A stretch of DNA of 64,000 nt from Micromonospora sp. LH3U1 (GCF_028475105.1 NZ_CP116936.1:1054001-1118000), one strand, 5' to 3'; numbered from the stretch's first letter, positions 1 to 9,512 are shown. Numbers and translations: made by a program. Notes: a model not told the origin generated them from the sequence alone.

Positions 1-1
1 C

Positions 2-931
2 CGGCTTCGGCCGTACAAGCGACCGGTCAACACCGTCTTCCAGAGCTACGCGCTCTTTCCGCACCTCACCATCTTCGAGAACGTGGCCTTCGGGCTGCGC
101 CGACGCGGCATCCGCTCGGTCGACGACGAGGTGACACGGATGCTGTCGCTGGTGCAGCTCGACGGCTACGGCAACCGCCGCCCCGCCCAGCTCTCCGGCG
201 GCCAGCAGCAACGGGTCGCGTTGGCCCGTGCGCTGATCAACCGGCCGCAGGTGCTGCTGCTCGACGAGCCTCTGGGTGCACTCGACCTGAAGCTGCGCCG
301 GCAGATGCAGATCGAGCTGAAGCGGATCCAGACCGAGGTCGGCGTCACGTTCGTGCACGTCACCCACGACCAGGAGGAGGCCATGACCATGGCCGACACC
401 GTCGCGGTGATGAACGCCGGCCGGATCGAGCAGCTCGGCGCGCCGGCCGACATCTACGAGTTCCCCGCCACCGCGTTCGTGGCGAACTTCCTCGGCCAGT
501 CCAACCTGCTCGCCGGCGAGGCCGCCGGCGTCGCGGGCGGCGACGTGCCGGTGACGGCGCACGGTGCGCGCTTCTCGGTGCCCGCCGGCCGGGCACGGGC
601 CGAGCAGGGTCCGGTCCACCTGGGGGTACGCCCGGAGAAACTCCATCTGGTCGGCTCCGCCGACCAGGTGCCCGCTGGGCATCAGCACGTCACCGGGGTG
701 GTCACCGACGCGTCCTACGTGGGGGTCAGCACGCAGTACCTGCTGCGTACCGGCTGGGGCACCGAACTGTCGGTCTTCGCGGCCAACAGCGGCACGTCGA
801 CGCAACTGCCGGTCGGCGGTGAAGCGGTGGCGTACTGGGATCCGCGGCACGCGTTCCTGCTGCCCCGGGATGCCGCCGAAGTCGACCGGACGACCCCGGT
901 GCTCGACGAGCCGGTGGGTACGCCGTCGTGA
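2..931 (+). CDS. potA: PotA-like polyamine ABC transporter ATPase (5' truncated)
   Basis: This is the ATP-hydrolysing subunit of a spermidine/putrescine-type importer; it works on the inner face of the membrane with the two permeases that follow. The window starts inside the gene: reading from base 2 gives continuous protein, and the Walker A part lies upstream of the window. Visible are the Q-loop ([11 protein letters not shown]), the ABC signature ([15 protein letters not shown]), Walker B ([12 protein letters not shown]) and the switch histidine ([10 protein letters not shown]). A C-terminal TOBE-type regulatory region of about 130 residues follows. The stop overlaps the potB start (GTGA), so translation is probably coupled. 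The substrate is inferred from the permease type and the amine-oxidising neighbours. No solute-binding protein (PotD) is visible; it may lie upstream. Confidence 0.9.
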   Translation, partial: RLRPYKRPVNTVFQSYALFPHLTIFENVAFGLRRRGIRSVDDEVTRMLSLVQLDGYGNRRPAQLSGGQQQRVALARALINRPQVLLLDEPLGALDLKLRRQMQIELKRIQTEVGVTFVHVTHDQEEAMTMADTVAVMNAGRIEQLGAPADIYEFPATAFVANFLGQSNLLAGEAAGVAGGDVPVTAHGARFSVPAGRARAEQGPVHLGVRPEKLHLVGSADQVPAGHQHVTGVVTDASYVGVSTQYLLRTGWGTELSVFAANSGTSTQLPVGGEAVAYWDPRHAFLLPRDAAEVDRTTPVLDEPVGTPS

Positions 932-1842
932 CCCTCCTGGCCCAGGTGCCTACCGGATCGGGGCAACCGCCGCCCGCGCCGCCGGCAGCCCGGTCCGGGC
1001 GGAGCCGGCTCCTGCCGTACCTCCTGTTGTTGCCCGGTGCGGCCTGGCTCCTGATCTTCTTCGGTGTGCCGCTGGTGCAACTCGCGGCGGCCAGCCTGTA
1101 CGACCCCAGCGGCTCGCTCTCCACCGGGTACGCGATGACCTGGGCGTTCAGCAATTATCCGGACGTGCTGCAGGCGTACTGGCCGCAGTTCCTGCGCTCG
1201 TTCGGGTACGCCGGTCTGGCCCTGGTGCTGGCGCTGCTGCTGGGCTACCCACTGGCGTACGCGATAGCGCAGAAGGCCGGGCGGTGGAAGAACCTGCTGC
1301 TGGTCTGCGTCGTCGCGCCGATGTTCACCAGCTTCCTGGTCCGCACGCTGGCCTGGAAGACCATCCTGTCGGACAACGGCGCGCTGGTCGGCCTGCTGCG
1401 CGATGTGCATCTGCTCGCCCCGGACGGCCGGCTGTTGGCCACCCCGTTCGCGGTGGTCCTCGGCCTGACGTACAACTTCCTGCCGTTTCTGGTGCTGCCG
1501 CTGTACGCGAGCCTGGAGCGGCTGGACTACCGCCTGCTGGAGGCCGCCAGTGACCTGTACGCCAGCCCGGTCCAGGCGTTCCGCAGGGTGACCCTTCCGC
1601 TGTCCATGCCCGGCCTGGTCGCCGGCACGTTGCTGTTCTTCATCCCGGCCAGCGGCGACTACATCAACGCCGAACTGCTGGGCACCCCGAACGAATACAT
1701 GATCGGCAACGTCATCGACTCGGCGTTCCTGGTCCGGCTGGACTACCCGCAGGGCGCCGCGCTGTCGTTCCTGCTGATGGCGGCGATCCTCGCGGTGGTC
1801 TTCGGTTACCTGCGCAGGGCCGGCACGGAGGAGGTGCTCTAA
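928..1842 (+). CDS. potB: PotB-like polyamine ABC transporter permease
   Basis: Inner-membrane permease of 304 residues that pairs with the next gene to form the transport channel. A long hydrophobic helix near residues 30-50 is followed by further membrane segments. The cytoplasmic EAA loop that docks the ATPase reads [20 protein letters not shown], the form typical of the PotB/PotC (BPD_transp_1) family. The N-terminal 25 residues are proline- and arginine-rich and cytoplasmic. The GTG start overlaps the potA stop by four bases, and its own stop (TAA) shares a base with the potC ATG, so the three genes form one unit. Confidence 0.9.
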   Translation: MTLLAQVPTGSGQPPPAPPAARSGRSRLLPYLLLLPGAAWLLIFFGVPLVQLAAASLYDPSGSLSTGYAMTWAFSNYPDVLQAYWPQFLRSFGYAGLALVLALLLGYPLAYAIAQKAGRWKNLLLVCVVAPMFTSFLVRTLAWKTILSDNGALVGLLRDVHLLAPDGRLLATPFAVVLGLTYNFLPFLVLPLYASLERLDYRLLEAASDLYASPVQAFRRVTLPLSMPGLVAGTLLFFIPASGDYINAELLGTPNEYMIGNVIDSAFLVRLDYPQGAALSFLLMAAILAVVFGYLRRAGTEEVL

Positions 1843-2684
1843 TGCGTATCTCCCGCTGGCTGGCCGACCGCTGGGTGATGATCGTGGCCCTGCTGGTGCT
1901 CGGCTACCTGGCGCTGCCGATCCTGGTGGTGGCCGGCCTGTCGTTCAACCGCCCGTCGAGCCGCCTGTCGTACGACTTCAACGAGTTCACCCTGGACAAC
2001 TGGCGTCAGCCGTGCGCCACCTCGGACATGTGTGACGCGGTCGTGCGCAGCGTGCAGATCGGCTTCATCGCCACCGTGGTCGCCACGGTGCTCGGCACCC
2101 TGATGGCGTTCGCGCTGGTCCGGCATCGATTCCGTGGCCGGTCCGGCATCAACGTGCTGATCTTCCTGCCGATGGCCACCCCGGAGCTGGTGATGGGCAC
2201 GTCGCTGCTGGCCCTGTTCGTGTCCGCCGGGGTGCCGCAGGGCTTCTGGACGATCGTGATCGCGCACGTGATGTTCTGCGTGTCGTTCGTGGTGGTCACC
2301 GTCAAGGCGCGGCTGGCCGGCATGGACCGGCGGCTGGAGGAGGCCGCCATGGATCTCTACGCCAACGAGTGGCAGACCTTCCGGCGGATCACCCTGCCGC
2401 TGGTGCTGCCCGGCATCGTGGCCGCCGCGCTGCTGGCCTTCTCGTTGAGCTTCGACGACTTCATCATCACGAACTTCAACGCCGGCACCACGGTCACGTT
2501 CCCGATGTACGTCTGGGGCGCCGCCCAGCGGGGCATCCCACCGCAGGTCAACGTCATCGGCACCGCGATGTTCGCGATCGCGCTGCTGCTCGTCGGGCTC
2601 AGCTCGCTGCGCGGACGGCAGGCCCGCCGCGCCAACCTGCTGGCCGGCCCGGCGCAGGCCCGGCCGGCACGTCGTACGTCATGA
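1842..2684 (+). CDS. potC: PotC-like polyamine ABC transporter permease
   Basis: Second permease subunit, 280 residues, with membrane segments through its length and the EAA loop EAAMDLYANEWQTFRRITLP near residues 165-185. The motif FSLSFDDFIITNF following it is characteristic of PotC homologues. The ATG at 1842 overlaps the potB stop. The last 25 residues are basic and extend past the final membrane helix. Its stop overlaps the start of the FAD oxidoreductase (ATGA), which physically links uptake to oxidation of the imported amine. Confidence 0.9.
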   Translation: MRISRWLADRWVMIVALLVLGYLALPILVVAGLSFNRPSSRLSYDFNEFTLDNWRQPCATSDMCDAVVRSVQIGFIATVVATVLGTLMAFALVRHRFRGRSGINVLIFLPMATPELVMGTSLLALFVSAGVPQGFWTIVIAHVMFCVSFVVVTVKARLAGMDRRLEEAAMDLYANEWQTFRRITLPLVLPGIVAAALLAFSLSFDDFIITNFNAGTTVTFPMYVWGAAQRGIPPQVNVIGTAMFAIALLLVGLSSLRGRQARRANLLAGPAQARPARRTS

Positions 2685-4102
2685 CCCTCCCGCATACCGG
2701 CCGGGCGCTCGCCGACGCGGCGCCCGTGCCCTACTGGCTGGACCGCCCGGACCGCCCCGATCCGCTGCCGCCACTCGTCGGCAGGCAGACCGCCGACCTG
2801 CTGGTGATCGGCGGTGGCTACGGCGGATTGTGGGCCGCACTGCTGGCCAAACAGGCTGACCCCGACCGTGACGTGCTGCTGGTCGACGCCGGGACCTGCG
2901 GGTGGGCCGCGTCCGGGCGCAACGGCGGGTTCTGCGCCGCCTCGCTGACCCACGGGCTCGCCAACGGCGTCGACCGGTTCCCCGACGAGGTCGGTGAGCT
3001 GGAACGCCTCGGCCGGGAGAACCTGAACGCCATCGCCGACACCGTCGACGAGTTCGGCATCGACTGCGACTTCGAACGCACCGGCGAGTTGGCCGTCGCC
3101 GTCGAGCCGTACCAACTCGACGGGCTGACCGCCGACGCGGAGCTGGCCCGCCGGTACGGCCACCAGGTGCGGCTGCTCGACCGGGACGAGGTGCGTGCCG
3201 AGGTGCACTCACCGACGTACCTGGGCGGGATGTTCGACGCCGACCGGGTGGCCATGGTGGACCCGGCGAAGCTGGCCTGGGGGCTGCGCCGCGCCTGCCT
3301 CGACCTCGGCGTACGCGTGCACGAGCACACCCGGGTCACCGGGCTGCGCGCCGACGGTGCCGCGCTGCACGCGGTGACCGCGGGCGGATCTGATGCCGCG
3401 CCCGGGTCAGTGCGAGCGCGGCGGATCGTGCTGGCCACCAACGCGTTCCCGCCGCTGCTGCGGCGGCTGCGGGCGTACCTGGTGCCGGTCTACGACCACG
3501 TGCTCATGACCGAGCCGCTCACCCCAGCCCAGCGGGACGCCATCGGTTGGCGCAACCGGCAGGGGTTGGCCGACACGGCCAACCAGTTCCACTACTACCG
3601 GATCACCGCCGACGGGCGGATCCTCTTCGGCGGCTACGACGCGGTCTACCACTACGGCAACCGGGTCGCGCCGGAGCTGGAGCAACGCCCGGCCACCTTC
3701 ACCACCCTCGCCCAGCACTTCTTCACCACGTTCCCGCAGCTCGCCGACGTGCGCTTCAGCCACCGCTGGGGCGGCGTCATCGACACCTGCACCCGGTTCT
3801 GCCCGTTCTTCGGCACCGCGTACGGCGGTCGTCTCGCGTACGCCGCCGGCTACACCGGGCTCGGAGTCGGGGCCACCCGCTTCGGTGCCCGGGTGCTGCT
3901 CGACCTGCTGGCCGGCGGGGACACCCCGCTGACCGGGCTCGACCTGGTTCGCCGCAAGCCACTGCCGTTCCCACCGGAACCCGTCCGCGCGATCGGCATC
4001 AATCTCACCCGCTGGTCAATGGCCCGCGCCGACGCGCGCGAGGGCCGGCGCGACCTCTGGCTCCGTACTCTCGATCGACTCGGTTTGGGGTTTGATTCCT
4101 GA
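2681..4102 (+). CDS. FAD-dependent amine oxidoreductase (DadA/PuuB-like)
   Basis: A DAO-fold flavoenzyme of 473 residues. The dinucleotide-binding loop is at residues 44-50 (GGGYGGL), and a second family motif, ASGRNGGF, lies about 40 residues on. The ATG at 2681 overlaps the potC stop; an open frame continues upstream inside potC but is not needed. The family includes gamma-glutamylputrescine oxidase and glycine/D-amino-acid oxidases. Directly after a polyamine importer it most likely oxidises an imported amine or its gamma-glutamyl derivative to an aldehyde. No gamma-glutamylputrescine synthetase is visible in the window, so the exact substrate is open. Confidence 0.8.
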   Translation: MTLPHTGRALADAAPVPYWLDRPDRPDPLPPLVGRQTADLLVIGGGYGGLWAALLAKQADPDRDVLLVDAGTCGWAASGRNGGFCAASLTHGLANGVDRFPDEVGELERLGRENLNAIADTVDEFGIDCDFERTGELAVAVEPYQLDGLTADAELARRYGHQVRLLDRDEVRAEVHSPTYLGGMFDADRVAMVDPAKLAWGLRRACLDLGVRVHEHTRVTGLRADGAALHAVTAGGSDAAPGSVRARRIVLATNAFPPLLRRLRAYLVPVYDHVLMTEPLTPAQRDAIGWRNRQGLADTANQFHYYRITADGRILFGGYDAVYHYGNRVAPELEQRPATFTTLAQHFFTTFPQLADVRFSHRWGGVIDTCTRFCPFFGTAYGGRLAYAAGYTGLGVGATRFGARVLLDLLAGGDTPLTGLDLVRRKPLPFPPEPVRAIGINLTRWSMARADAREGRRDLWLRTLDRLGLGFDS

Positions 4103-5304
4103 TGCGTGTCCTGCTCGTCGGCGCCGGTGGCGTCGGCTCCGCCGCCGTAGCCATCGCCGCCCGACGGTCCTTCTTCGAGACCATGGTGGTCGCCGACCAC
4201 GACGTCGCCCGCGCCGAGCGCGCGGTCGCCGGGCACGGTGACCGTTTCGTCGCAGCCCAGGTCGACGCGTCCTCGGTCGACGCGGTCACCGCGCTGTGCC
4301 GGGAACACCGGATCACCCACGTGCTCAACGCCGTCGACCCGCGGTTCGTCATGCCAGTCTTCAACGGTGCGTTCGCGGCCGACGCGGACTACCTGGACAT
4401 GGCGATGTCGCTGTCCCACCCGCACCCCGCGCTTCCATACTCCGAGACCGGGGTGAAGCTCGGCGATGACCAGTTCGCCGTCGCGGACCGGTGGTCGGTG
4501 GCCGGTCGGCTGGCGCTGTGCGGCATCGGGGTCGAGCCCGGCCTGTCCGACGTGTTCGCCCGCTACGCCGCCGACGAACTCTTCAGCGAGATCGACGAGA
4601 TCGGCGTCCGGGACGGGGCGAACCTCACCGTCGACGGCTACGACTTCGCGCCCTCGTTCTCCATCTGGACCACCATCGAGGAGTGCCTCAACCCGCCCGT
4701 GGTCTGGGAGAAGGACCGGGGCTGGTTCACCACCGAACCGTTCTCCGAGCCGGAGATCTTCCACTTCCCGGAGGGGATCGGGCCGGTCGAGTGCGTCAAC
4801 GTCGAGCACGAGGAGGTGCTGCTCATCCCGCGCTGGGTCAAGGCCAGGCGGGTCACCTTCAAGTACGGCCTCGGAGACGAATTCATCGAGGTGCTCAAGA
4901 CACTGCACAAGCTCGGCCTGGACGCGGTCTCCCCGGTGCGGGTACGCGGCGTCGAGGTGTCGCCACGCGACGTGGTGGCCGCCAGCCTGCCCGACCCGGC
5001 GACCCTCGGCGATCGGATGCGCGGCAAGACCTGCGCCGGCACCTGGGTGCGTGGCCTCGGCCCGCAGGGGCAGCCCCGGGAGGTCTACCTCTACCACGTG
5101 GTCGACAACGAGTGGTCGATGCGGGAGTACGGGCATCAGGCGGTGGTCTGGCAGACCGCCGTCAACCCGGTCGTCGCGTTGGAACTGCTCGCCACCGGCG
5201 CGTGGTCCGGTGTCGGGGTACTCGGGCCGGAGGCCCTGCCCCCCACGCCCTTCCTCGACCTGCTGAACGGCTACGGCTCGCCCTGGGGCATGGAGGAGCG
5301 TTGA
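4102..5304 (+). CDS. Saccharopine dehydrogenase-family oxidoreductase
   Basis: A 400-residue protein with a Rossmann NAD(P)-binding loop at its very start (VGAGGVGS, residues 6-13), followed by the acidic strand (VVADHD) and the catalytic-domain fold of saccharopine dehydrogenases and carboxynorspermidine reductases. Its ATG overlaps the stop of the flavoenzyme gene. The family makes or breaks secondary amines between amino acids or polyamines and aldehydes. In this operon it could handle the aldehyde made upstream, but that is inference. It is the last gene of the unit; no clear hairpin terminator follows. Confidence 0.8.
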   Translation: MRVLLVGAGGVGSAAVAIAARRSFFETMVVADHDVARAERAVAGHGDRFVAAQVDASSVDAVTALCREHRITHVLNAVDPRFVMPVFNGAFAADADYLDMAMSLSHPHPALPYSETGVKLGDDQFAVADRWSVAGRLALCGIGVEPGLSDVFARYAADELFSEIDEIGVRDGANLTVDGYDFAPSFSIWTTIEECLNPPVVWEKDRGWFTTEPFSEPEIFHFPEGIGPVECVNVEHEEVLLIPRWVKARRVTFKYGLGDEFIEVLKTLHKLGLDAVSPVRVRGVEVSPRDVVAASLPDPATLGDRMRGKTCAGTWVRGLGPQGQPREVYLYHVVDNEWSMREYGHQAVVWQTAVNPVVALELLATGAWSGVGVLGPEALPPTPFLDLLNGYGSPWGMEER

Positions 5305-5585
5305 GTCCGCCATGCTGACGGCATCTCGACACATCGTCCGTCGCCCCCTGAGGATCGACTATGGGATGACGCGATGCGCGGGCATTGGCGGAGATTCGCG
5401 GCTTTCGTAGGTCGGTGACAGCCACCGATCGGCCCTGCCCGGCCACCCTGGAGGGTTGCCGCAGGTGCCGACTCGTCGTCAGAGAAATCGCCCACCGATC
5501 CGTCCTGCGAAGCGAAAGGTGCAGGTGACAAGCACGACGGGGGATATTGCACGCAGTGTTTGCGACGACACTCATCGCCGTGACT

Positions 5586-6365
5586 ATGCAACCACCGCAG
5601 AATCCTGGGCCGCCGCACTCACCGTCCTTCGGCCCGGGGCCGCGACCACCCGCCGCCCCGAACTGGTTCCGCCGGGCCAGCCCGGGCAGCCGCGTCGTCG
5701 TGATCCTCGGCTCGGTGGCCCTGTCGATCCTGCTGCTCTGCTGCGCCGGTACCGCCATCGTCGGCGTGCTCACCGGCGAGCCGGAGCCCACCCGTACCGG
5801 CACCGCGGCCGAGGCGCAGCAACCCATCGTGGCGGCGCCCGCCGAGCCGGCCGAGGAGACTCCCGCCCAGGAGGTGTCGCCGATAGCCGCACCCACCACC
5901 GCGCCGCCGCCGGCCTCGCCGAGCACGTCCAGTGCCGCACCCCCAGCCGTACCCGTGGTGCAGGTGACAACCGTGACCGAGCAGGCCGCGATCCGGTACG
6001 GCGAGCGGACCGTCAAGGACCCGTCCCTGGCCGAGGGCAAACGGGTCATCCGGACCAAGGGCGTGAACGGTGTCCGGACGCTGACGTACGAGGTGACCAC
6101 CACGGACGGGGTGCGGACGGCCAAGAAGCTCGTCAAGTCCACCGTGACGAAGCAGGCGGTGACCCAGGTCGTCGCCGTCGGCACCAAGAAGGCGCAGTCG
6201 TCGAAGTGCGACCCCAACTACAGCGGCTGCGTCCCGATCGCCAGCGACGTCGACTGTGCCGGCGGCAGCGGTAACGGCCCCGCCTACGTCAGTGGACCCA
6301 TCAGAGTGATCGGCAACGACATCTACGACCTAGACCGCGACGGCGACGGCATAGCCTGCGACTAA
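5586..6365 (+). CDS. Membrane-anchored G5 / excalibur domain protein
   Basis: About 259 residues. A proline-rich cytoplasmic N-terminus (1-35) leads to one membrane helix (about 36-60). A Pro/Ala/Thr-rich extracellular linker then precedes a G5-like domain (about 130-205, with the repeated lysine/threonine beta-strand pattern) and a C-terminal excalibur calcium-binding motif (DLDRDGDGIACD) with paired cysteines. G5 domains bind sugar or peptidoglycan chains and excalibur motifs bind calcium, so a cell-surface role is likely. The start is uncertain: ATG 5586 is chosen, an in-frame GTG at 5580 and a TTG at 5547 are alternatives, and no good ribosome-binding site is seen. The 281 bases upstream (5305-5585) hold nothing else recognisable. 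Confidence 0.75.
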   Translation: MQPPQNPGPPHSPSFGPGPRPPAAPNWFRRASPGSRVVVILGSVALSILLLCCAGTAIVGVLTGEPEPTRTGTAAEAQQPIVAAPAEPAEETPAQEVSPIAAPTTAPPPASPSTSSAAPPAVPVVQVTTVTEQAAIRYGERTVKDPSLAEGKRVIRTKGVNGVRTLTYEVTTTDGVRTAKKLVKSTVTKQAVTQVVAVGTKKAQSSKCDPNYSGCVPIASDVDCAGGSGNGPAYVSGPIRVIGNDIYDLDRDGDGIACD

Positions 6366-6432
6366 CCCCCGCCCCTGCCCCCGCCCCGCCCCCGCCCGCC
6401 CCCGCCCGCCCCCGCGCCCCCGCCCCCTCGTC
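6366..6432. repeat. C-rich simple-sequence tract
   Basis: Roughly 65 bases made almost only of CCCCCG/CCCCG units between the G5 gene and the first palindrome. A complementary G-rich tract lies at about 7621-7665 beyond the second palindrome, so the AbiEi/DUF559 gene is bracketed by homopolymer-like tracts as well as by palindromes. Either strand could form a G-quadruplex; no function is assigned. Confidence 0.7.
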
Positions 6433-6507
6433 CCGCGATCTTGCAGTTTCGGCCTCGGCTTTCCGTGCCTTACGGACAATTCAGCGACCGAAAGTGCAAG
6501 ATCACGG
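6433..6507. repeat. Palindromic element, family A copy 1
   Basis: The left arm CCGCGATCTTGCAGTTTCGG (6433-6452) pairs with CCGAAAGTGCAAGATCACGG (6488-6507), 18 of 20 positions, around a 35-base loop. The same arm core, GATCTTGCA.TTT, returns at 7545-7629 on the other side of the following gene. It is too long-looped for a classical terminator. Confidence 0.8.
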
Positions 6508-6549
6508 GGTGGTTGGGGTGGGCTAGCAGAGAGGGCGAGGTTGCGGGGG

Positions 6550-6577
6550 TTGTCCACAGGGAGGGAACTTATCCACA
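6550..6577 (+). other. Pair of DnaA boxes
   Basis: TTGTCCACA (6550-6558) and TTATCCACA (6569-6577) lie in the same orientation with starts 19 bases apart. The first is the form preferred at actinobacterial origins and the second the Escherichia coli consensus 9-mer. No dnaA, dnaN or oriC cluster is nearby, so this is an isolated pair just upstream of the AbiEi/DUF559 gene. Confidence 0.65.
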
Positions 6578-6605
6578 GGGGAGTGGTTGGAGGTATTGCG
6601 GAGCG

Positions 6606-7475
6606 GTGGGGGTCGTCAGGCTGGGCGGCGTGGCTACCCAGATGTGGCGTACGGATGCGCTGATGCAAGCCCTTACCGTGCGGCGGATTCGCACCCGACT
6701 CGCTCGTGAGGAGTTGCTGCGGGTCCGTCGCGGCGTTTACGCCGACCAGCCCTGCGGCGACGGGGACGAGCTACGTGCCCTCATGCTTCGGCTGCCCGGT
6801 GAGGCCATGCTGACCAGGCAGAGCGCGGCGCGACGGCACGGCTTCGGCGTGTTGCGTGAAGACGTGGTCCACATCCAACTGCCCGCATCGGTGCCTAAGC
6901 CCCGGCTTCCCGGGCTGGTCGTACACCACTCGACCCTTCCCGTGCTTCCGGTCCTCGTCGGGGGTGTGCCCTGCGTCCCAGCGGCCCGTTGCGCGGTTGA
7001 TCTCGCACGCGCCGTCCGACGACTGGACGCCCTGCCCGTGCTCGACGCGGCGCTGCGGACAGGCTCGGTGACACGGGACGCACTGCTGGAGGAGGTGTCG
7101 GCCCATCGTGCGCTGCGCGGCGTCCGGCAGGTGCGCGAACTTGTGCCGTTGGCGGACGGTCGGGCGGAGTGTCGGCAGGAGAGCCAGCTCCGCCTGACGT
7201 TGATCGACGGACGCCTGCCGCCACCGGAGCCGCAGCTGTGGGTGCACGACCGCCACGGCATCCGTCTCTACCGGCTGGACCTGGGCTACCGGGAGCGCCG
7301 GGTTGGCATCGAGTACGACGGGTCGTCTCACCTGGACCGCGATTGCCTGCGGCGCGACCGGGAACGCATCAACTGGCTCGACGCGAACGGCTGGCGCATG
7401 CGCTATTTCACCGACCGCGACCTCTACCAGCGCCCTACCTACATCACCACCACCATCCGCGCAGCCCTCTCCTGA
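6606..7475 (+). CDS. AbiEi-antitoxin-like / DUF559 endonuclease-fold protein
   Basis: About 289 residues. The N-terminal 70 look like the AbiEi-type winged-helix domain (ending RVRRGVYADQ). The C-terminal 90 follow the DUF559 pattern, a Vsr-like PD-(D/E)XK nuclease fold: LDLGY, then GIEYDGSSH, then RDRERINWLDANGWRMRYF. Actinomycetes carry many such stand-alone proteins and their roles are unproven. The start is uncertain: GTG 6606 keeps the conserved GGVATQ segment; ATG 6642 would be shorter. The gene sits between two copies of one palindrome and behind two DnaA boxes. It could be an antitoxin-like regulator, a defence nuclease, or a nuclease tied to the flanking repeats. Confidence 0.75.
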   Translation: MGVVRLGGVATQMWRTDALMQALTVRRIRTRLAREELLRVRRGVYADQPCGDGDELRALMLRLPGEAMLTRQSAARRHGFGVLREDVVHIQLPASVPKPRLPGLVVHHSTLPVLPVLVGGVPCVPAARCAVDLARAVRRLDALPVLDAALRTGSVTRDALLEEVSAHRALRGVRQVRELVPLADGRAECRQESQLRLTLIDGRLPPPEPQLWVHDRHGIRLYRLDLGYRERRVGIEYDGSSHLDRDCLRRDRERINWLDANGWRMRYFTDRDLYQRPTYITTTIRAALS

Positions 7476-7544
7476 CCCCACCCCACCCCTCACCCCGCGC
7501 CCCCGCCCCTCGCCCCCAGGCCCTCCCTCCCCCAGACCCTCCTC

Positions 7545-7629
7545 CCGCCCCGCGATCTTGCACTTTATGCCTGAACTATTGCCACAAACCCGACGCATCG
7601 CCGACACAAAGTGCAAGATCGCGGGGCGG
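7545..7629. repeat. Palindromic element, family A copy 2
   Basis: Perfect 22-base arms: 7545-7566 (core CGCGATCTTGCACTTT) and 7608-7629 (core AAAGTGCAAGATCGCG), separated by a 41-base loop. It lies between the convergent AbiEi/DUF559 and DUF779 genes. The loop differs from that of copy 1, so the arms are what is conserved. It is followed by a G-rich tract to about 7665. Confidence 0.85.
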
Positions 7630-7662
7630 GGGCGGGGTGGGGGTGGGGGTGGGGTGGGGGTT

Positions 7663-8007
7663 TTACGTGGGTAGGTGGGAGCGGATTAGGAAGCGGAGGC
7701 CGTCTGGGGCTTCCAGGGAGAAGCCGCTGCCTCTTCCCGGCACCACGTCGACGGTTAGCCGAGTGTGTTTCCACAGTTCCCACTGGGACTTTGATATCCA
7801 GAAATCGACCGGCTCGGACACCCCGTCCACGGAGAGCGATTCGAGCAGGACGTCGGACGAGCCGGTGCGGAACTCGCCCGCCGGGAAGCACATCGGGGCG
7901 CTGCCGTCGCAGCAGCCGCCGGACTGGTGGAACATCAGCGGCCCGTGCCGCCCCCGCAGCGACCGGATCAACTCGGCCGCGGCGGGGGTGACGGAGACGA
8001 CGGGCAT
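7663..8007 (-). CDS. DUF779 family protein
   Basis: A 114-residue protein. The conserved cysteine/histidine-rich centre (MFHQSGGCCDGSAPMC, near residues 25-40) is the hallmark of DUF779, a family encoded next to aldehyde dehydrogenases in many actinobacteria and proteobacteria. Its ATG shares one base with the stop of the aldehyde dehydrogenase gene (TGATG), so it is co-translated with it. The function is unknown; the cysteines suggest metal binding or a redox helper role for the dehydrogenase, which is inference. Confidence 0.85.
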   Translation of the reverse strand: MPVVSVTPAAAELIRSLRGRHGPLMFHQSGGCCDGSAPMCFPAGEFRTGSSDVLLESLSVDGVSEPVDFWISKSQWELWKHTRLTVDVVPGRGSGFSLEAPDGLRFLIRSHLPT

Positions 8008-9512
8008 CAGAAGAAGCCGAGCTTCTTGGTGGAGTAGCTGACCAGCAGGTTCTTGGTCTGCTGGTAGTGCTCCAGCATCATCTTGTGGTTTTCCCGCCCG
8101 ATGCCGGACTGCTTGTACCCGCCGAACGCCGCGTGCGCGGGGTACGCGTGGTAGCAGTTCGTCCACACCCGGCCGGCCTGGATGGCCCGCCCGGCTCGAT
8201 ACGCGGTGTTCATGTCCCGGGTCCAGACGCCGGCGCCCAGCCCGTACAGGGTGTCGTTGGCGGTCTTGACGGCGTCGTCGAGGTCGGCGAACGAGGTCAC
8301 GGAGACCACCGGCCCGAAGATCTCCTCCTGGAAGATCCGCATCGAGTTGTCGCCCTCGAAGATGGTCGGCTCGACGTAGTACCCGCCCGACAACTCGCCG
8401 CCCAGGTCCGCGCGTGACCCGCCGGTGAGCACCCGGGCGCCCTCCTGCCGGCCGATGTCCAGGTAGGACAGGATCTTTTCAAGTTGGTCGTTGGAGGCCT
8501 GCGCCCCGATCATCGTGTCGGTGTCCAGGGGATGCCCCTGCACGATCTGCTCGGTGCGGGAGACCGCGGCGGCGAGGAAGTCGCTGTAGTGGCCCTGCTG
8601 GATCAGCGCCCGGGACGGGCAGGTGCAGACCTCGCCCTGGTTGAGCGCGAACATGGTGAAGCCTTCCAGGGCCTTGTCCAGGAAGTCGTCGGATGCGGCG
8701 CTGACGTCGTCGAAGAAGATGTTCGGGCTCTTGCCGCCCAGCTCCAGGGTGACCGGTTTGATGTTCTCACTGGCGTACTGCATGATCAGCCGCCCGGTGG
8801 TGGTCTCGCCGGTGAACGCGACCTTGGCCACCCGGGACGAGGACGCCAGCGGCTTGCCGGCCTCCACCCCGAAGCCGTTGACGATGTTGAGCACCCCCGG
8901 CGGCAGCAGGTCCGCCACCAGCGACAACCAGTAGTGGATGGACGCCGGGGTCTGCTCGGCCGGCTTGAGCACCACGGCGTTGCCGGCGGCCAGCGCGGGC
9001 GCCAGTTTCCAGGTGGCCATCAGGATTGGGAAGTTCCACGGGATGATCTGCCCGACCACGCCGAGCGGCTCGTGGAAGTGGTACGCCACGGTGTCGTCGT
9101 CGAGCTCGCCAAGTGAGCCCTCCTGAGCCCGGATCGCCCCGGCGAAGTAGCGGAAATGGTCGATGGCGAGCGGGATGTCGGCAGCGAGCGTCTCCCGGAC
9201 CGGTTTGCCGTTCTCCCAGCTCTCGGCGATGGCCAGGGATTCCAGGTTCTCCTGCATGCGGTCGGCGATCCGATTGAGGATGAGCGCCCGTTCGGCCACC
9301 GAGGTGCGGCCCCAGGCGTCGGCTGCGCCGTGCGCGGCGTCCAGGGCCTTCTCCACGTCGGGGGCGGTGCCTCGGGCCACCTCGGTGAAGGTCTGCCCGG
9401 TGACCGGGGTGGGGTTCTCGAAGTAGTCGCCGCCGTGCGGCTTGACGTATTCGCCGCCGATGAAGTGGTCGTAACGGGACTGCCAGTGGGTGGGCGCGTC
9501 GTAGCGCGTCAT
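8007..9512 (-). CDS. NAD-dependent (acet)aldehyde dehydrogenase, ExaC/AcoD type
   Basis: A full-length 501-residue aldehyde dehydrogenase. It carries the oxyanion asparagine motif PWNFP, the general-base motif LELGGKSPN and the catalytic cysteine within [11 protein letters not shown], where the extra cysteine is typical of the ExaC/AcoD acetaldehyde dehydrogenases. It oxidises short aldehydes to acids in the cytoplasm, as in ethanol or acetoin breakdown. It is followed with one-base overlap by the DUF779 gene and preceded on the same strand by a GAF-domain regulator, the usual arrangement for an inducible aldehyde operon. Confidence 0.9.
   Translation of the reverse strand: MTRYDAPTHWQSRYDHFIGGEYVKPHGGDYFENPTPVTGQTFTEVARGTAPDVEKALDAAHGAADAWGRTSVAERALILNRIADRMQENLESLAIAESWENGKPVRETLAADIPLAIDHFRYFAGAIRAQEGSLGELDDDTVAYHFHEPLGVVGQIIPWNFPILMATWKLAPALAAGNAVVLKPAEQTPASIHYWLSLVADLLPPGVLNIVNGFGVEAGKPLASSSRVAKVAFTGETTTGRLIMQYASENIKPVTLELGGKSPNIFFDDVSAASDDFLDKALEGFTMFALNQGEVCTCPSRALIQQGHYSDFLAAAVSRTEQIVQGHPLDTDTMIGAQASNDQLEKILSYLDIGRQEGARVLTGGSRADLGGELSGGYYVEPTIFEGDNSMRIFQEEIFGPVVSVTSFADLDDAVKTANDTLYGLGAGVWTRDMNTAYRAGRAIQAGRVWTNCYHAYPAHAAFGGYKQSGIGRENHKMMLEHYQQTKNLLVSYSTKKLGFF

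Noticed and set aside
5547..6365. Insertion sequence or transposase remnant in the accessory half
   Set aside because: I looked for transposase motifs and terminal inverted repeats with target duplications across 5-30 kb and found none; only small palindromes are present.
6550..6577. Chromosomal or plasmid replication origin
   Set aside because: Only two DnaA boxes, no AT-rich unwinding region and no dnaA, dnaN, parAB or rep genes nearby.
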